Source: a bacterium
GTDB taxonomy: Bacteria; Bacillota; Bacilli; Lactobacillales; Streptococcaceae
DNA length: 64,000 bases
Assembly (NCBI GenBank): GCA_905221095.1
Contig: CAJNBV010000010.1
Span: forward strand, 1 to 64,000
Direction of reading: 5' to 3'
In this document: one piece after another, positions 8,725 through 18,037 of the stretch
Numbering within the stretch: position 1 is the stretch's first letter
Layout: each line of letters opens with the position of its first letter
Made by a program: the position numbers and the translations under genes
Notes under the pieces: generated by a model
The model's database searches: none
Told to the model about the DNA's origin: nothing
The model's input: the letters and a program-made list of their open reading frames with translations, nothing else

Positions 8725-9972
8725 ATGAAACTATTGTTTAGAAATCAAGCTTATCGGCTCTTGACTTTGTCACGCTTCTTCAATGCTTTTGGTGCTTCGA
8801 TTTTCAATCTGGTATTTATCGTCTATGCATCGACCTTGCCACAAGCCTCCTTTGCTGTTGCTATGGCCAATATTGTTATGATTCTTCCAACTCTCTTTAC
8901 AGTTTTTGTAGGGATTCGGGCAGATTACACAAGGGACAAGGTCAAATGGATGGTCTATAGTGGTTTGTTTCAGGCGGTTTTATTTTTTCTGGCAGCCCTA
9001 GTTGTTCAGCAAGCTAGTCTCTTTGCCTTTTCTAGCCTGTGTTTGATCAATGTCATTAGTGATGTCATCAGTGATTTTGCTGGTGGTTTGCGCATGCCTC
9101 TCGTTAAGGAAAAAGTAGCTGAAGATGATCTGATGGAAGCTTATTCTTTTTCCCAGTTCATCACCTATATTTCAGCTATTGGTGGTCAAGCTTTCGGAGT
9201 CTGGCTCTTAGGTTTATCGGTCAATAATTTTTCTCTCGTTGCGGGAATCAATGCTTGCTTTTTCCTAGTATCAGCCGTGATTCTCTTTCTAGGAAGAAGC
9301 AAGTTAAGCCTGTCAATGTCATCTCCTGATGGTGAAAACTTAAAAAATGAGAAGCTTTCTATCAAAGAACAGTTTCTAACAATTTACCGAAATTTACGTC
9401 TCGTTTTTCTTAAAGGTGGACAGAAAAACTTTGGCTTTATGCTCTTTGCAGTCTTGCTTATCAATGCCTTGGGTGGCGCTTTAGGAAGCATCTATAACAT
9501 CTTCTTTTTGAGCCATTCTCTTTTGGACTTTTCTTACACAGAGGCATTATTTATCAGTCAATTCTGTGCTTTGTTAGCAATCATCATCAGTAGCCTTACG
9601 GGCAATGATTATTTTGGGAAGCAGTCCTTGCCTAGATTGATGATGTGGGTGACCGTAGGACTCAGTCTAGTTGGTTTGGCTAATGTATTCAATCAAGTCG
9701 TACTTGGTTTACTATTTCTCTGTTCAACTCTGTATGTGTCTGGTAAAGTTCAACCAAAGATTAGTGCCATGCTCCTGAAAAATCTAGCTCCAGAGGTTCT
9801 AGCTCGTACCAGTAATTTTTTGGGTTTATTGTTTACCTTATCCATACCTGTGGGAACAGCTTGCTTTTCACTTATAGCTGTATGGAATATACAGTTGACT
9901 TGGATGCTATTTGTTGGTCTTTCCTTGCTAGCTATCCTGTTGACAGGTCTTAATCTCAAAAATGATATCTAA
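8725..9972 (+). CDS. MFS-type transporter
   Basis: 415 residues with about 12 hydrophobic helices and two six-helix halves joined by a polar loop near residue 200. The N-terminal half has the MFS loop 2-3 basic signature (GIRADYTRDKVKW, about 73-85). Members of this group move small molecules or drugs out using the proton gradient; the substrate cannot be read from the sequence. Start ATG at 8725 follows AAGGGAG. It sits directly after an Rgg regulator gene, which suggests control by it. The TAA stop is shared with the first base of a BOX element. Confidence 0.8.
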   Translation: MKLLFRNQAYRLLTLSRFFNAFGASIFNLVFIVYASTLPQASFAVAMANIVMILPTLFTVFVGIRADYTRDKVKWMVYSGLFQAVLFFLAALVVQQASLFAFSSLCLINVISDVISDFAGGLRMPLVKEKVAEDDLMEAYSFSQFITYISAIGGQAFGVWLLGLSVNNFSLVAGINACFFLVSAVILFLGRSKLSLSMSSPDGENLKNEKLSIKEQFLTIYRNLRLVFLKGGQKNFGFMLFAVLLINALGGALGSIYNIFFLSHSLLDFSYTEALFISQFCALLAIIISSLTGNDYFGKQSLPRLMMWVTVGLSLVGLANVFNQVVLGLLFLCSTLYVSGKVQPKISAMLLKNLAPEVLARTSNFLGLLFTLSIPVGTACFSLIAVWNIQLTWMLFVGLSLLAILLTGLNLKNDI

Positions 9973-10167
9973 TACTCTTCGAAAATCTCTTCAAACCACG
10001 TCAACGTCGCCTTGCCGTAGATATGTTACTGACTTCGTCAGTTCTATCTACAACCTCAAAGCAGTGCTTTGAGCTGACTTCGTCAGTTCTATCCACAACC
10101 TCAAAACACTGTTTTGAGCAACCTGCGGCTAGTTTCCTAGTTTGCTCTTTGATTTTCATTGAGTATA
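9972..10167 (+). repeat. BOX element with two boxB units
   Basis: BoxA (9972 to about 10020, containing GTCGCCTTGCCGTAG), then two related boxB units (each with TGACTTCGTCAGTTCTATC and a CTTTGAG or TTTTGAG palindrome), then boxC ending at GAGTATA. It is the longest of the four copies here. Its first base completes the TAA stop of the MFS gene. Confidence 0.93.
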
Positions 10168-10206
10168 AATCCTAATTTTTTCTTACTGTTTTAATCCCTC
10201 TATTTA

Positions 10207-10215
10207 TGGTAAAAT
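10207..10215 (+). promoter_or_regulatory. Extended -10 promoter of hisS
   Basis: TGGTAAAAT; the same TTTATGGTAAAATA string serves aspS at 16234-16246. There is no T-box leader. Confidence 0.6.
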
Positions 10216-10244
10216 AAGACTATTAAGTTTAAAGAGGATTCCTT

Positions 10245-11525
10245 ATGAAATTACAAAAACCAAAAGGAACGCAGGATATTTTGCCTGCTGAATCTGCCAA
10301 GTGGCAGTACGTTGAGGGCTTTGCCCGTGAGATTTTCAAGCGCTATAACTATGCAGAAGTGCGCACGCCTATTTTTGAGCATTACGAGGTTATCAGTCGC
10401 TCTGTCGGAGATACAACGGATATCGTAACTAAGGAAATGTACGATTTCTATGACAAGGGTGACCGTCATATTACCCTCCGTCCAGAAGGAACAGCGCCAG
10501 TTGTCCGTTCCTATGTGGAAAATAAACTCTTCGCTCCCGAAGTGCAAAAGCCAAGTAAGTTCTACTACATGGGACCAATGTTCCGTTATGAGCGTCCACA
10601 AGCAGGGCGTTTACGCCAGTTCCACCAGATTGGTGTTGAGTGTTTTGGATCTAGCAATCCAGCTACCGATGTGGAAACGATCGCTATGGCAGCTCATTTC
10701 TTGAAAGAAATCGGTATCCAAGGTGTTAAATTGCACCTCAACACGCTTGGAAATCCTGAGAGTCGTGCGGCCTATCGTCAAGCCTTGATTGACTATTTGA
10801 CACCGCTTAAGGAGACCTTGTCTAAGGATAGCCAGCGTCGCTTGGAGGAAAATCCTCTCCGTGTCTTGGACTCTAAGGAAAAAGAAGACAAGGTGGCAGT
10901 GGAGAATGCGCCGTCTATCTTGGATTTCCTTGATGAAGAAAGCCAAGCTCATTTTGATGCTGTGCGTCAGATGTTAGAAAATCTGGGTGTAGACTATATC
11001 ATCGATACCAATATGGTGCGTGGTCTGGATTACTACAACCACACCATTTTCGAGTTCATCACTGAGATTGAGGGCAATGACTTGACAGTCTGTGCGGGTG
11101 GTCGCTATGATGGTTTGGTTGCTTACTTTGGTGGCCCTGAAACTGCTGGCTTTGGTTTTGGACTTGGTGTAGAGCGCCTGCTTCTCATTCTTGAAAAGCA
11201 AGGTGTGGCCCTCCCTATCGAAAACGCCCTAGATGTTTATATCGCAGTCTTGGGAGAAGGAGCAAATGTCAAGGCCTTGGAGTTGGTACAGGCTCTTCGC
11301 CAACAAGGATTCAAAGCGGAGCGTGATTACCTTAACCGTAAACTCAAAGCTCAGTTCAAGTCAGCCGATGTCTTTGCGGCTAAGACCCTCATCACTCTAG
11401 GTGAGAGCGAAGTCGAAAGCGGACAAGTGACGGTCAAGAACAACCAAACCCGAGAAGAAGTGCAAGTGTCACTTGATGCTATCAGTCAAAACTTCTCAGA
11501 AATTTTTGAAAAATTAGGCTTTTAA
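10245..11525 (+). CDS. hisS: Histidyl-tRNA synthetase
   Basis: 426 residues, class II synthetase that charges tRNA-His. Motif 2 ([20 protein letters not shown], about 113-132), the histidine-specific segments [11 protein letters not shown] and GGRYDGL, motif 3 ([13 protein letters not shown], about 304-316) and the C-terminal anticodon domain (330-426) are all present. The start [14 protein letters not shown] is the canonical N-terminus. Single-gene transcription unit with its own promoter and terminator. Confidence 0.98.
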   Translation: MKLQKPKGTQDILPAESAKWQYVEGFAREIFKRYNYAEVRTPIFEHYEVISRSVGDTTDIVTKEMYDFYDKGDRHITLRPEGTAPVVRSYVENKLFAPEVQKPSKFYYMGPMFRYERPQAGRLRQFHQIGVECFGSSNPATDVETIAMAAHFLKEIGIQGVKLHLNTLGNPESRAAYRQALIDYLTPLKETLSKDSQRRLEENPLRVLDSKEKEDKVAVENAPSILDFLDEESQAHFDAVRQMLENLGVDYIIDTNMVRGLDYYNHTIFEFITEIEGNDLTVCAGGRYDGLVAYFGGPETAGFGFGLGVERLLLILEKQGVALPIENALDVYIAVLGEGANVKALELVQALRQQGFKAERDYLNRKLKAQFKSADVFAAKTLITLGESEVESGQVTVKNNQTREEVQVSLDAISQNFSEIFEKLGF

Positions 11526-11538
11526 TAGTAGATAAACT

Positions 11539-11570
11539 GGTCAGGACCTTACTCCTGACCTTTTTCTTTT
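11539..11570 (+). terminator. Terminator of hisS
   Basis: GGTCAGGA/TCCTGACC stem with a six-base loop, then TTTTTCTTTT. Confidence 0.9.
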
Positions 11571-11674
11571 GCAAAATGACAAAAATCATAAACTTTTTGA
11601 CAAATATGCTTGTCAAAAAGAAAAAGATGTGTTACAATATAAGCAAGTTAAGAGAAAAGGAGAAAGGAACGATT

Positions 11675-11989
11675 ATGTGGGCATTAGGATTTGTACCTCT
11701 TGTGATTATGTATTATATCTACCATTCCCAAAAGGTCAAGAAACTGGAGAATAAAATCAAAAGAATTGAGCAAAAACAGAAAGGAAATATAGAAATGTCA
11801 AGAATTTTAAAAGAATTGATTGGGAAAAAACCAACAATCGTTGGACAAGTGTTTGGAACAGACAACTGGGAAGTTGTGGATGTTGATGAGGAATGGGTCA
11901 AGCTACGCCGTGTTGATAAAAAGGGAAAAGAAAAATTCAAACTACAACGCATTGAGGATATCCAAACCGTTGAATTTGACGGAAAGTAG
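11675..11989 (+). CDS. Small membrane-anchored protein of unknown function
   Basis: 104 residues from ATG at 11675, chosen because AGGAGAAAGG lies just upstream; the frame is open further upstream but without a ribosome site. One N-terminal membrane helix (about 4-18), then a coiled-coil stretch (KKLENKIKRIEQKQK) and a small charged domain (VGQVFGTDNWEVVDVDEEWVKL) that resembles the ribosome-hugging SH3-like folds only loosely. It opens the operon and is followed by an HTH repressor 9 bp later. I do not recognise a function. Confidence 0.75.
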   Translation: MWALGFVPLVIMYYIYHSQKVKKLENKIKRIEQKQKGNIEMSRILKELIGKKPTIVGQVFGTDNWEVVDVDEEWVKLRRVDKKGKEKFKLQRIEDIQTVEFDGK

Positions 11990-11998
11990 GTGTGTAAC

Positions 11999-12205
11999 AT
12001 GCAACTAAAAAATCGTCTAAAAGAGCTGCGGGCTCGCGATGGCCTCAATCAAACCGAACTAGCCAAACTAGCAGAGGTTTCCAGACAGACCATTAGCCTA
12101 TTAGAACGGGACGAATACACCCCGTCCGTTGTGATTGCCTTGAAAATATCTCAGATTTTCAACGAAACAGTCGAATCGGTATTTCGCTTGGAGGAGGACG
12201 AGTGA
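11999..12205 (+). CDS. Small XRE-family HTH regulator
   Basis: 68 residues that are nearly all one helix-turn-helix domain: LKNRLKELRARDGLNQTELA then AEVSRQTISLLERDEYTPSV, ending in a short acidic tail. This is the compact YozG-like repressor type that often controls adjacent small-membrane-protein and ABC genes. Start ATG at 11999 has AGGTG upstream. Its TGA stop overlaps the next ATG (TGATG), so the genes are coupled. It probably represses its own operon. Confidence 0.88.
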   Translation: MQLKNRLKELRARDGLNQTELAKLAEVSRQTISLLERDEYTPSVVIALKISQIFNETVESVFRLEEDE

Positions 12206-12393
12206 TGAACATGTATAGAGTGGTTTATTATATGAGTGTTCTTGCTCTTATTGTGAATGCCTTGGCTATGATTGGAACATTACTGGGGTGGTTCTATTTT
12301 GTTGAAAGTAAGTATTTGTTTTGGATTAACTTAGTCCTCTTGTCCATTTTCAATCGGTTGAAGAAGAAGGAGAAAAATGATGAACAAGTATAA
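12205..12393 (+). CDS. Small two-helix membrane protein
   Basis: 62 residues with two hydrophobic helices (about 6-27 and 36-52) and a lysine-rich end. GGAGG inside the regulator gene gives the ribosome site; the start overlaps the preceding stop by one base. Paralogous in layout to the next gene (both begin with MNxYxVxYY). Function unknown. Confidence 0.75.
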   Translation: MNMYRVVYYMSVLALIVNALAMIGTLLGWFYFVESKYLFWINLVLLSIFNRLKKKEKNDEQV

Positions 12394-12577
12394 AGTAATC
12401 TATTATGTAGTTGCCATAGCTCTATTAGTCAGCGTGTTTCTACTGATTGGGATGGACCTAGGCTGGTTTAGTCCCTATCAAAGTGACCAATTTATTTGGG
12501 CCTACTTTGCCCTCATCCCAGTAGTTGAATGGATTGAAAAGAAATCCAAAAATCTAGCAAGTGAAAAAGGAGAATGA
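12380..12577 (+). CDS. Small two-helix membrane protein, paralogue of the preceding one
   Basis: 65 residues from the second of two adjacent ATGs, seven bases after AAGGAG. Two hydrophobic helices separated by a short loop containing a conserved GWF, as in its neighbour (LGWFYFVES versus LGWFSPYQS). The two genes look like a tandem duplication. It overlaps the preceding gene by 14 bp. Function unknown; context points to a membrane complex. Confidence 0.75.
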   Translation: MNKYKVIYYVVAIALLVSVFLLIGMDLGWFSPYQSDQFIWAYFALIPVVEWIEKKSKNLASEKGE

Positions 12578-12579
12578 AT

Positions 12580-12930
12580 ATGAAAGAGTTTTTAGCAGGT
12601 TTTCAAGTAGATACTGAGAACAAAGAACTTGCAGGTGTCTGTGCAGGTTTAGGAAATTATTTTAATATCAAGACTAACATCATCCGTTTAGTAGCCATTT
12701 TGTTGTTTCTTTCGTCAACAGAGTTTGGAATTTTAACAGTCATCCTATATGCTTATCTAGCAGGTTGGCTTGGGAGAGACCCTTTAGGAGAAGGGGCGAA
12801 AAAAGCAAGAAACCAAGCTATTCTCTTGTTTGCTGTTTGTTTGATTTTAGTATCACTGGGAACAGAGGGCTTGACAGCTATTTATGAATCAGGTAAAGCC
12901 TTTGGTCAGTGGTTAGTTGGATTGGTTTAG
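12580..12930 (+). CDS. PspC-domain membrane protein
   Basis: 116 residues. The N-terminal part NKELAGVCAGLGNYFNIKTN, followed by a hydrophobic segment and GRDPLGEG, is a PspC (phage shock protein C) domain; a further helix follows at about 78-98. Start at 12580 is preferred to the ATG at 12574 because AAGGAG ends only one base before the earlier one. PspC proteins sense or protect the envelope under stress. The context with an HTH repressor and an ABC pump supports an envelope-stress role. Confidence 0.85.
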   Translation: MKEFLAGFQVDTENKELAGVCAGLGNYFNIKTNIIRLVAILLFLSSTEFGILTVILYAYLAGWLGRDPLGEGAKKARNQAILLFAVCLILVSLGTEGLTAIYESGKAFGQWLVGLV

Positions 12931-12942
12931 TTTAGAAAGAGA

Positions 12943-13692
12943 ATGAATATGAAAAAGAAAAATAAACGTGGATTGTTGTTATTTTTAATGTCTGTTGTCT
13001 TGGGAGGTTTCTTGGGCATGTTTGTAGGGATGTTTAAGGCACGTGCCGAATCCCACGAAATTATGTTAGATGTGAAAGTCTTGATACCATGGATATCAGC
13101 TATTTGTTTACTGATAGGTTTCATTAGTCTTCTTTTGACTTTCAATTTCCTAAAGAAAAGCAGAAAATTTCACTCCTTGTATCAAGAGGAAATGGATGAT
13201 GATCTGAATGAAGCCTATTATGTGCAGATGTATCGGAATCTCGAGTTTGGAACCATTGCTTTTAATAGTGCAAGCGTAGCGATTTTATTGGCTCTCTTCA
13301 TTTCAGGAAGTGAAGTAATTGTACTCGATATAAGCCATATAACCTTATCCCTTTCCTTTTTGGGATTAGTGTTGGTTTTCAATGCTCAAAATTATCTTTT
13401 TAAGACTATTGCGATTGTTCGTCAGATTGGTTTGGTGTTTTTCTCTACACCAAAGGATATCTTGGAGCATTTCGATTCTTACGATGAAGGGGAGCGCAAG
13501 GCTAATTTGGAACAGAGTTTTCGGATTTTATTCCAATTAAATAACTATGTCTTGCCAGGTCTCTACTTTCTGATTGCTCTCTTTTCTTTACTGGCAGGAG
13601 AGATTCAGTTACTAGCCTTCTTGCTTGTAGGAGCCATCCATATTTATATTAATGTGATGCAGTTACCTATGGTGAAACGTTATTTTAAATAA
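12943..13692 (+). CDS. DUF3169-like multi-pass membrane protein
   Basis: 249 residues with about six hydrophobic helices: two near the N-terminus, two at about 103-143, and two near the C-terminus. The stretch of acidic residues QEEMDDDLNEAYYVQMYRNLE lies between helices 2 and 3, as in DUF3169 proteins found next to small HTH regulators and ABC transporters in Firmicutes. ATG at 12949 is an alternative start. Function unknown. Confidence 0.75.
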   Translation: MNMKKKNKRGLLLFLMSVVLGGFLGMFVGMFKARAESHEIMLDVKVLIPWISAICLLIGFISLLLTFNFLKKSRKFHSLYQEEMDDDLNEAYYVQMYRNLEFGTIAFNSASVAILLALFISGSEVIVLDISHITLSLSFLGLVLVFNAQNYLFKTIAIVRQIGLVFFSTPKDILEHFDSYDEGERKANLEQSFRILFQLNNYVLPGLYFLIALFSLLAGEIQLLAFLLVGAIHIYINVMQLPMVKRYFK

Positions 13693-13702
13693 AGGAGTTT
13701 CT

Positions 13703-14527
13703 ATGATTCGTGTTGAAAATGTAAGCAAAAGTTTTGGGAGCAAAAAAGCTCTTCATCAGATTTCTTTTGAGATTAAGGAAGGTGAAATCTTTGGTTTTCT
13801 TGGACCTTCTGGCTCAGGTAAAACAACCATGATCAATGTCTTAACAGGTCAGTTGGCTGCAGATCAAGGTAACACAATTTTGTTAGGCAAGAATTCTCAA
13901 GATTTAACCTCAAATGATTTGGAACAAATCGGTATAGTTAGTGATGGCAGTGGTTTTTATGAAAAGATGAGCCTTTATAAAAATCTGCTCATTTACGCTA
14001 AGTTATATGGTCTCAAGTCAGATAGAGTAGTTCAGGTGCTTCAACAGGTTGGATTGGCAGATGCTAAAGATATTATCGCAGAAAAACTATCTACAGGAAT
14101 GAAACAACGAATGTTCTTGGCTCGTGCCCTTCTTAATGCTCCTAAGATTCTTTTCCTAGATGAGCCAACCAGTGGCTTAGACCCCACAACATCTAAGATG
14201 ATTCATACTCTACTTCAAGAACTAAAGCAGGCGGGGACAACTATCTTTTTGACAACGCATGATATGCATGAAGCAACACTGCTTTGTGATCGCTTATCTC
14301 TTTTAAATAAGGGGAATTTAATAGAGTATGGAAGTCCGCAAGATATCATCCAGAAGTACCATGTGGATAAGAAAGTACATGTGGTTTATAACGATGGACG
14401 AGAACAGATAGTTCCATTTGAAGAATTGCCACATTTAGACACGACAGATTTGATGGTGGTTCACTCTTGTGAGCCAACTTTAGAAGAAATCTTTATCAGA
14501 TTGACAGGAGACAAGTTAGATGTTTAG
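13703..14527 (+). CDS. ABC transporter ATP-binding protein
   Basis: 274 residues. Walker A GPSGSGKTT (about 37-45), a signature degenerate to LSTGMKQR (about 132-139), Walker B ILFLDEPTSGLD and an H-loop TTHDM are visible. The last 60 residues form a C-terminal extension found in the CcmA/Bcr-type exporters. It energises the permease encoded next, which overlaps it by 8 bp. Such pumps give immunity to lantibiotics or export peptides; the substrate here is unknown. Confidence 0.92.
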   Translation: MIRVENVSKSFGSKKALHQISFEIKEGEIFGFLGPSGSGKTTMINVLTGQLAADQGNTILLGKNSQDLTSNDLEQIGIVSDGSGFYEKMSLYKNLLIYAKLYGLKSDRVVQVLQQVGLADAKDIIAEKLSTGMKQRMFLARALLNAPKILFLDEPTSGLDPTTSKMIHTLLQELKQAGTTIFLTTHDMHEATLLCDRLSLLNKGNLIEYGSPQDIIQKYHVDKKVHVVYNDGREQIVPFEELPHLDTTDLMVVHSCEPTLEEIFIRLTGDKLDV

Positions 14528-15218
14528 AAAATTAAATGCCCTACTATGGTTAAGAGTACAAGTTCTTATTAGCAATTCAAGTTTGTTAGCAACTTTATTG
14601 ATGCCTTTTGGTACTGCTGTTCTATATAATGAATTTTCAAATAAGGATGGACAATTGAGCCTATTTTTACTATCTGCTAGCTTGACGATGGTCTTGAGCA
14701 TGGGAAGTGGTTATATGGTATCGATTATGATGGCAGAAGATAAGGAAAAACGAAATCTCAAATCACTCATTCTAAGTGGTGTGACAGCAACAGAATATAC
14801 TTTCAGTATGCTCGTTCTCCCTTTGTTGATTATGTTGCTTGGAATGATTTTACTACCAGTCTATCTTAAAGTAGATGTATCGGGTTATTTATTTGCATAT
14901 GTTATCTATTTGATTCTAGCAACTATTAGTGTTATTTTTCTCAACCTTCTAATCGGTGCGGTGTCAGATACTCAATCTAAAGCGCAAGTTTATAGTATCT
15001 TCCCTATGTTAATCGTCTCTGTGTTACCTATGATTGCTCTTCAAAATGATACGGCTCAGAAAGTGTTAGATTACTCGTTCGTTGGTCCTATTGTAAATCT
15101 TTTAAATAAAAAAGGTGGGGAAATATCTTTTTCTAACATCGGTATGTTACTTGCCTGGGTGGTTGTGTTAGGAATAGCGAACCTCTTTGTATTGAAAAAC
15201 AGTTATAAAGCAAGATAG
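14520..15218 (+). CDS. ABC transporter permease
   Basis: 232 residues with six predicted membrane helices, spaced as in ABC-2 type permeases. An EDKEKRNLKSLILSGVTATEY segment in the second loop is the coupling region of ABC-2 exporters. It overlaps the ATPase gene and is 9 bp from the CPBP protease gene, so the products act together at the membrane. Confidence 0.87.
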   Translation: MFRKLNALLWLRVQVLISNSSLLATLLMPFGTAVLYNEFSNKDGQLSLFLLSASLTMVLSMGSGYMVSIMMAEDKEKRNLKSLILSGVTATEYTFSMLVLPLLIMLLGMILLPVYLKVDVSGYLFAYVIYLILATISVIFLNLLIGAVSDTQSKAQVYSIFPMLIVSVLPMIALQNDTAQKVLDYSFVGPIVNLLNKKGGEISFSNIGMLLAWVVVLGIANLFVLKNSYKAR

Positions 15219-15227
15219 GAGATTTAT

Positions 15228-15869
15228 ATGAAATTACTTAAAAACCTTGGCTGGTTTCTCCTAGCCATTCTATCCTTTTTATTCATCTATGGCTTCATTC
15301 AGGGGCTCGCGACTACGTCGCTTGCCTTAGGCGCTTCACCCTATGCTGTGACCTTGCTTTATGTGGCCTTGGCTGGAGTTTATGTGTACGGCATTTACAA
15401 ATGGTATCAGAAAGGTCCTGTTCGTATTGAGAAGAGTGGCTTCAACCGATTTATTTGGCTTCCTGCCTTGGTTTGGTTCTTATCTCTGGTTGTCCAGTTT
15501 TTCTTGCCAAATGATCCTTCAGTAAATCAGCAAATAGCGATAGACTTGACCTTGTCTCAACCACTTTTCTCATTCTTTGCGGTCGTTATTTTTGCTCCTT
15601 TGACGGAAGAACTTATCTTTAGAGGAATGCTGGCACGCTACCTCTTTCCTAAGCAGGACAATAGCAAACAAACTCTGATTTTCCTTCTGGTAACTAGTGT
15701 TCTGTTTGCCTTGATTCATTTCCCAGGTGATGTGCAACAATTTTTTGTCTATTTTAGCCTTGGTTTTAGCTTGGGCTTGGCTTATATTAGCAGAAAAGGT
15801 CTTCTTTACAGTATTTCTCTCCACGCTTTGAATAATTTAGTCGGCTTTTTGATGATTCTCATGCTATAA
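15228..15869 (+). CDS. CPBP-family intramembrane metalloprotease
   Basis: 213 residues with about six membrane helices. The CPBP (Abi/CAAX protease) motifs are clear: EELIFRG (about 128-134), FALIHFP with its histidine, and a last HALNN motif. Members act in bacteriocin self-immunity or protein processing. As the gene follows an ABC exporter, self-protection is plausible but unproven. Confidence 0.87.
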   Translation: MKLLKNLGWFLLAILSFLFIYGFIQGLATTSLALGASPYAVTLLYVALAGVYVYGIYKWYQKGPVRIEKSGFNRFIWLPALVWFLSLVVQFFLPNDPSVNQQIAIDLTLSQPLFSFFAVVIFAPLTEELIFRGMLARYLFPKQDNSKQTLIFLLVTSVLFALIHFPGDVQQFFVYFSLGFSLGLAYISRKGLLYSISLHALNNLVGFLMILML

Positions 15870-15886
15870 TAGAGTCAGGAGGTCAC

Positions 15887-16117
15887 ATGAAACGAGTAAT
15901 TTTATTAGCAGTGATTCAGGCAGTCGTTCTATTTTTCATCATTGGGGCGCTGGCTTATGCCTTCAAGGGAGATTTTTTCTATAGCCATCTAGCAGTGGTC
16001 TTTGCCCCTATTGCCGGTATCTGGCGTTTTGGGACAGCTTACACAACAGAAATTGTCTTGCCTCGAAAGGCAGCCGAAATTGCTGAAAAGCGTAAAGCAG
16101 GCAAAAATTCAAAATAA
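15887..16117 (+). CDS. Small two-helix membrane protein
   Basis: 76 residues, two hydrophobic helices (about 4-26 and 34-48) and a basic tail (KAAEIAEKRKAGKNSK). AGGAGG ribosome site. Last gene of the operon before a terminator. I do not recognise a family. Confidence 0.75.
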   Translation: MKRVILLAVIQAVVLFFIIGALAYAFKGDFFYSHLAVVFAPIAGIWRFGTAYTTEIVLPRKAAEIAEKRKAGKNSK

Positions 16118-16122
16118 AAGAG

Positions 16123-16148
16123 TCCGGTGAAGTGTTCATCGGATTTTT
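16123..16148 (+). terminator. Terminator of the HTH-PspC-ABC operon
   Basis: TCCGGTGAA/TTCATCGGA stem with a three-base loop and TTTTT. Confidence 0.85.
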
Positions 16149-16236
16149 GTATTGGCGTTAATTTTTATGTCCTTTATTTGTTTTTTAAAGACTGGCAAAC
16201 TTTTCTGCTGATTTTCATGAAGAGCCTGCGCTTTTA

Positions 16237-16245
16237 TGGTAAAAT
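16237..16245 (+). promoter_or_regulatory. Extended -10 promoter of aspS
   Basis: TGGTAAAAT, near-identical to the hisS promoter, 29 bp before the aspS start. Confidence 0.6.
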
Positions 16246-16273
16246 AGTAACAGAATAAAAGAGGAGAGAAACA

Positions 16274-18037
16274 ATGAAACGTAGTATGTATGCTGGTCGT
16301 GTTCGTGAAGAACACATCGGACAAGAAATTACCTTGAAAGGATGGGTTGGCCGTCGTCGTGACCTTGGTGGTTTGATCTTTATCGACCTTCGTGACCGTG
16401 AAGGAATCATGCAGTTGGTTATCAACCCTGAAAAAGTATCTGCAGAGGTTATGGCAACAGCTGAAAGTCTTCGTAGCGAATTTGTCATCGAGGTGACTGG
16501 TCAGGTCGTTGCGCGTGAGCAAGCCAATGATAAGTTGCCAACAGGTGCAGTTGAGTTAAACGTGACAGCTCTTACTGTGCTCAATACAGCTAAAACAACA
16601 CCATTTGAGATTAAGGATGGCATTGAGGCCAATGACGATACACGTTTGCGTTACCGATACCTTGACCTTCGTCGTCCAGAAATGTTGGAAAATCTTAAAC
16701 TTCGTGCCAAGGTGACCCACTCTATCCGTAATTACTTGGATGAGTTGGAGTTTATCGATGTGGAAACACCATTCCTTTCTAAATCAACACCAGAAGGGGC
16801 GCGTGACTACTTGGTACCGTCTCGTGTTAATAAAGGGCATTTTTATGCCCTTCCTCAAAGTCCACAAATCACGAAACAGCTCTTGATGAATGCTGGTTTT
16901 GACCGTTATTACCAAATCGTTAAATGTTTCCGTGACGAGGACTTGCGTGGAGACCGCCAGCCTGAGTTCACTCAGGTCGACTTGGAAACGTCTTTCCTTA
17001 CTGAGCAAGAAATCCAAGATATCACAGAAGGCTTGATTGCGCGCGTGATGAAGGAAACTAAAGGCATCGAAGTGACGCTTCCATTCCCTCGTATGAAATA
17101 CGATGATGCTATGGCTCTTTACGGTTCTGACAAGCCAGATACCCGTTTTGACATGTTGCTTCAGGACTTGACAGAAGTGGTCAAAGGTGTGGACTTTAAA
17201 GTCTTTTCAGAAGCACCTGCTGTAAAAGCCATTGTGGTCAAAGGAGCTGCGGACAACTATTCACGTAAAGACATTGACAAGATGACTGAAGTAGCCAAAC
17301 AATACGGTGCCAAAGGTCTTGCTTGGGTCAAGGTAGTTGATGGAGAATTAAACGGACCAGTTGCCAAGTTCTTGACTGGTATCCAAGAAGAATTGACAGC
17401 AGCGCTTGCTCTTGAAGACAAGGACTTGGTTCTCTTTGTAGCAGATACGCTTGAAGTGGCCAATGCAACGCTCGGTGCCCTTCGTGGGCGCATTGCCAAA
17501 GAGCTTGGTTTGATTGATAACAATAAATTCAACTTCCTTTGGGTGGTTGACTGGCCAATGTTTGAATGGTCTGAAGAAGAAGGCCGCTACATGAGCGCCC
17601 ACCATCCATTCACACTTCCACAGGAAGAAACAGCTCACGAACTAGAAGGTGATTTGGCCAAGGTTCGTGCCATTGCTTACGATATCGTTTTGAACGGTTA
17701 TGAACTTGGTGGTGGTAGCCTCCGTATCAACCAAAAAGACCTTCAAGAACGTATGTTCAAGGCTCTTGGTTTCTCAGCCGAAGAAGCAAATGATCAGTTT
17801 GGATTCCTTCTTGAAGCCATGGACTATGGTTTCCCACCACACGGTGGTTTGGCTATCGGGCTTGACCGTTTTGTCATGTTGCTTGCAGGAGAAGAAAATA
17901 TCCGTGAAGTTATTGCCTTTCCTAAGAACAACAAGGCAACTGATCCAATGACCCAAGCTCCTTCAACAGTCGCTCTCAAACAACTAGAGGAACTCAGCTT
18001 ACAAGTAGAAGAAGATGAAACAAGCAAAACGAATTAA
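16274..18037 (+). CDS. aspS: Aspartyl-tRNA synthetase
   Basis: 587 residues, bacterial-type class II synthetase. N-terminal OB-fold anticodon domain (about 15-105, [21 protein letters not shown]), catalytic core with motif 2 ([18 protein letters not shown], about 217-234), the bacterial GAD insertion (about 300-410) and motif 3 ([13 protein letters not shown], about 529-541). Charges tRNA-Asp (or tRNA-Asn in non-discriminating versions; not decidable by eye). The last 23 bp overlap the next gene. Confidence 0.98.
   Translation: MKRSMYAGRVREEHIGQEITLKGWVGRRRDLGGLIFIDLRDREGIMQLVINPEKVSAEVMATAESLRSEFVIEVTGQVVAREQANDKLPTGAVELNVTALTVLNTAKTTPFEIKDGIEANDDTRLRYRYLDLRRPEMLENLKLRAKVTHSIRNYLDELEFIDVETPFLSKSTPEGARDYLVPSRVNKGHFYALPQSPQITKQLLMNAGFDRYYQIVKCFRDEDLRGDRQPEFTQVDLETSFLTEQEIQDITEGLIARVMKETKGIEVTLPFPRMKYDDAMALYGSDKPDTRFDMLLQDLTEVVKGVDFKVFSEAPAVKAIVVKGAADNYSRKDIDKMTEVAKQYGAKGLAWVKVVDGELNGPVAKFLTGIQEELTAALALEDKDLVLFVADTLEVANATLGALRGRIAKELGLIDNNKFNFLWVVDWPMFEWSEEEGRYMSAHHPFTLPQEETAHELEGDLAKVRAIAYDIVLNGYELGGGSLRINQKDLQERMFKALGFSAEEANDQFGFLLEAMDYGFPPHGGLAIGLDRFVMLLAGEENIREVIAFPKNNKATDPMTQAPSTVALKQLEELSLQVEEDETSKTN

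Noticed and set aside
10168-10244. T-box leader for hisS (and for aspS, tyrS, argS)
   Set aside because: Leaders are too short and lack the conserved AGGGUGGNACCGCG bulge sequence.
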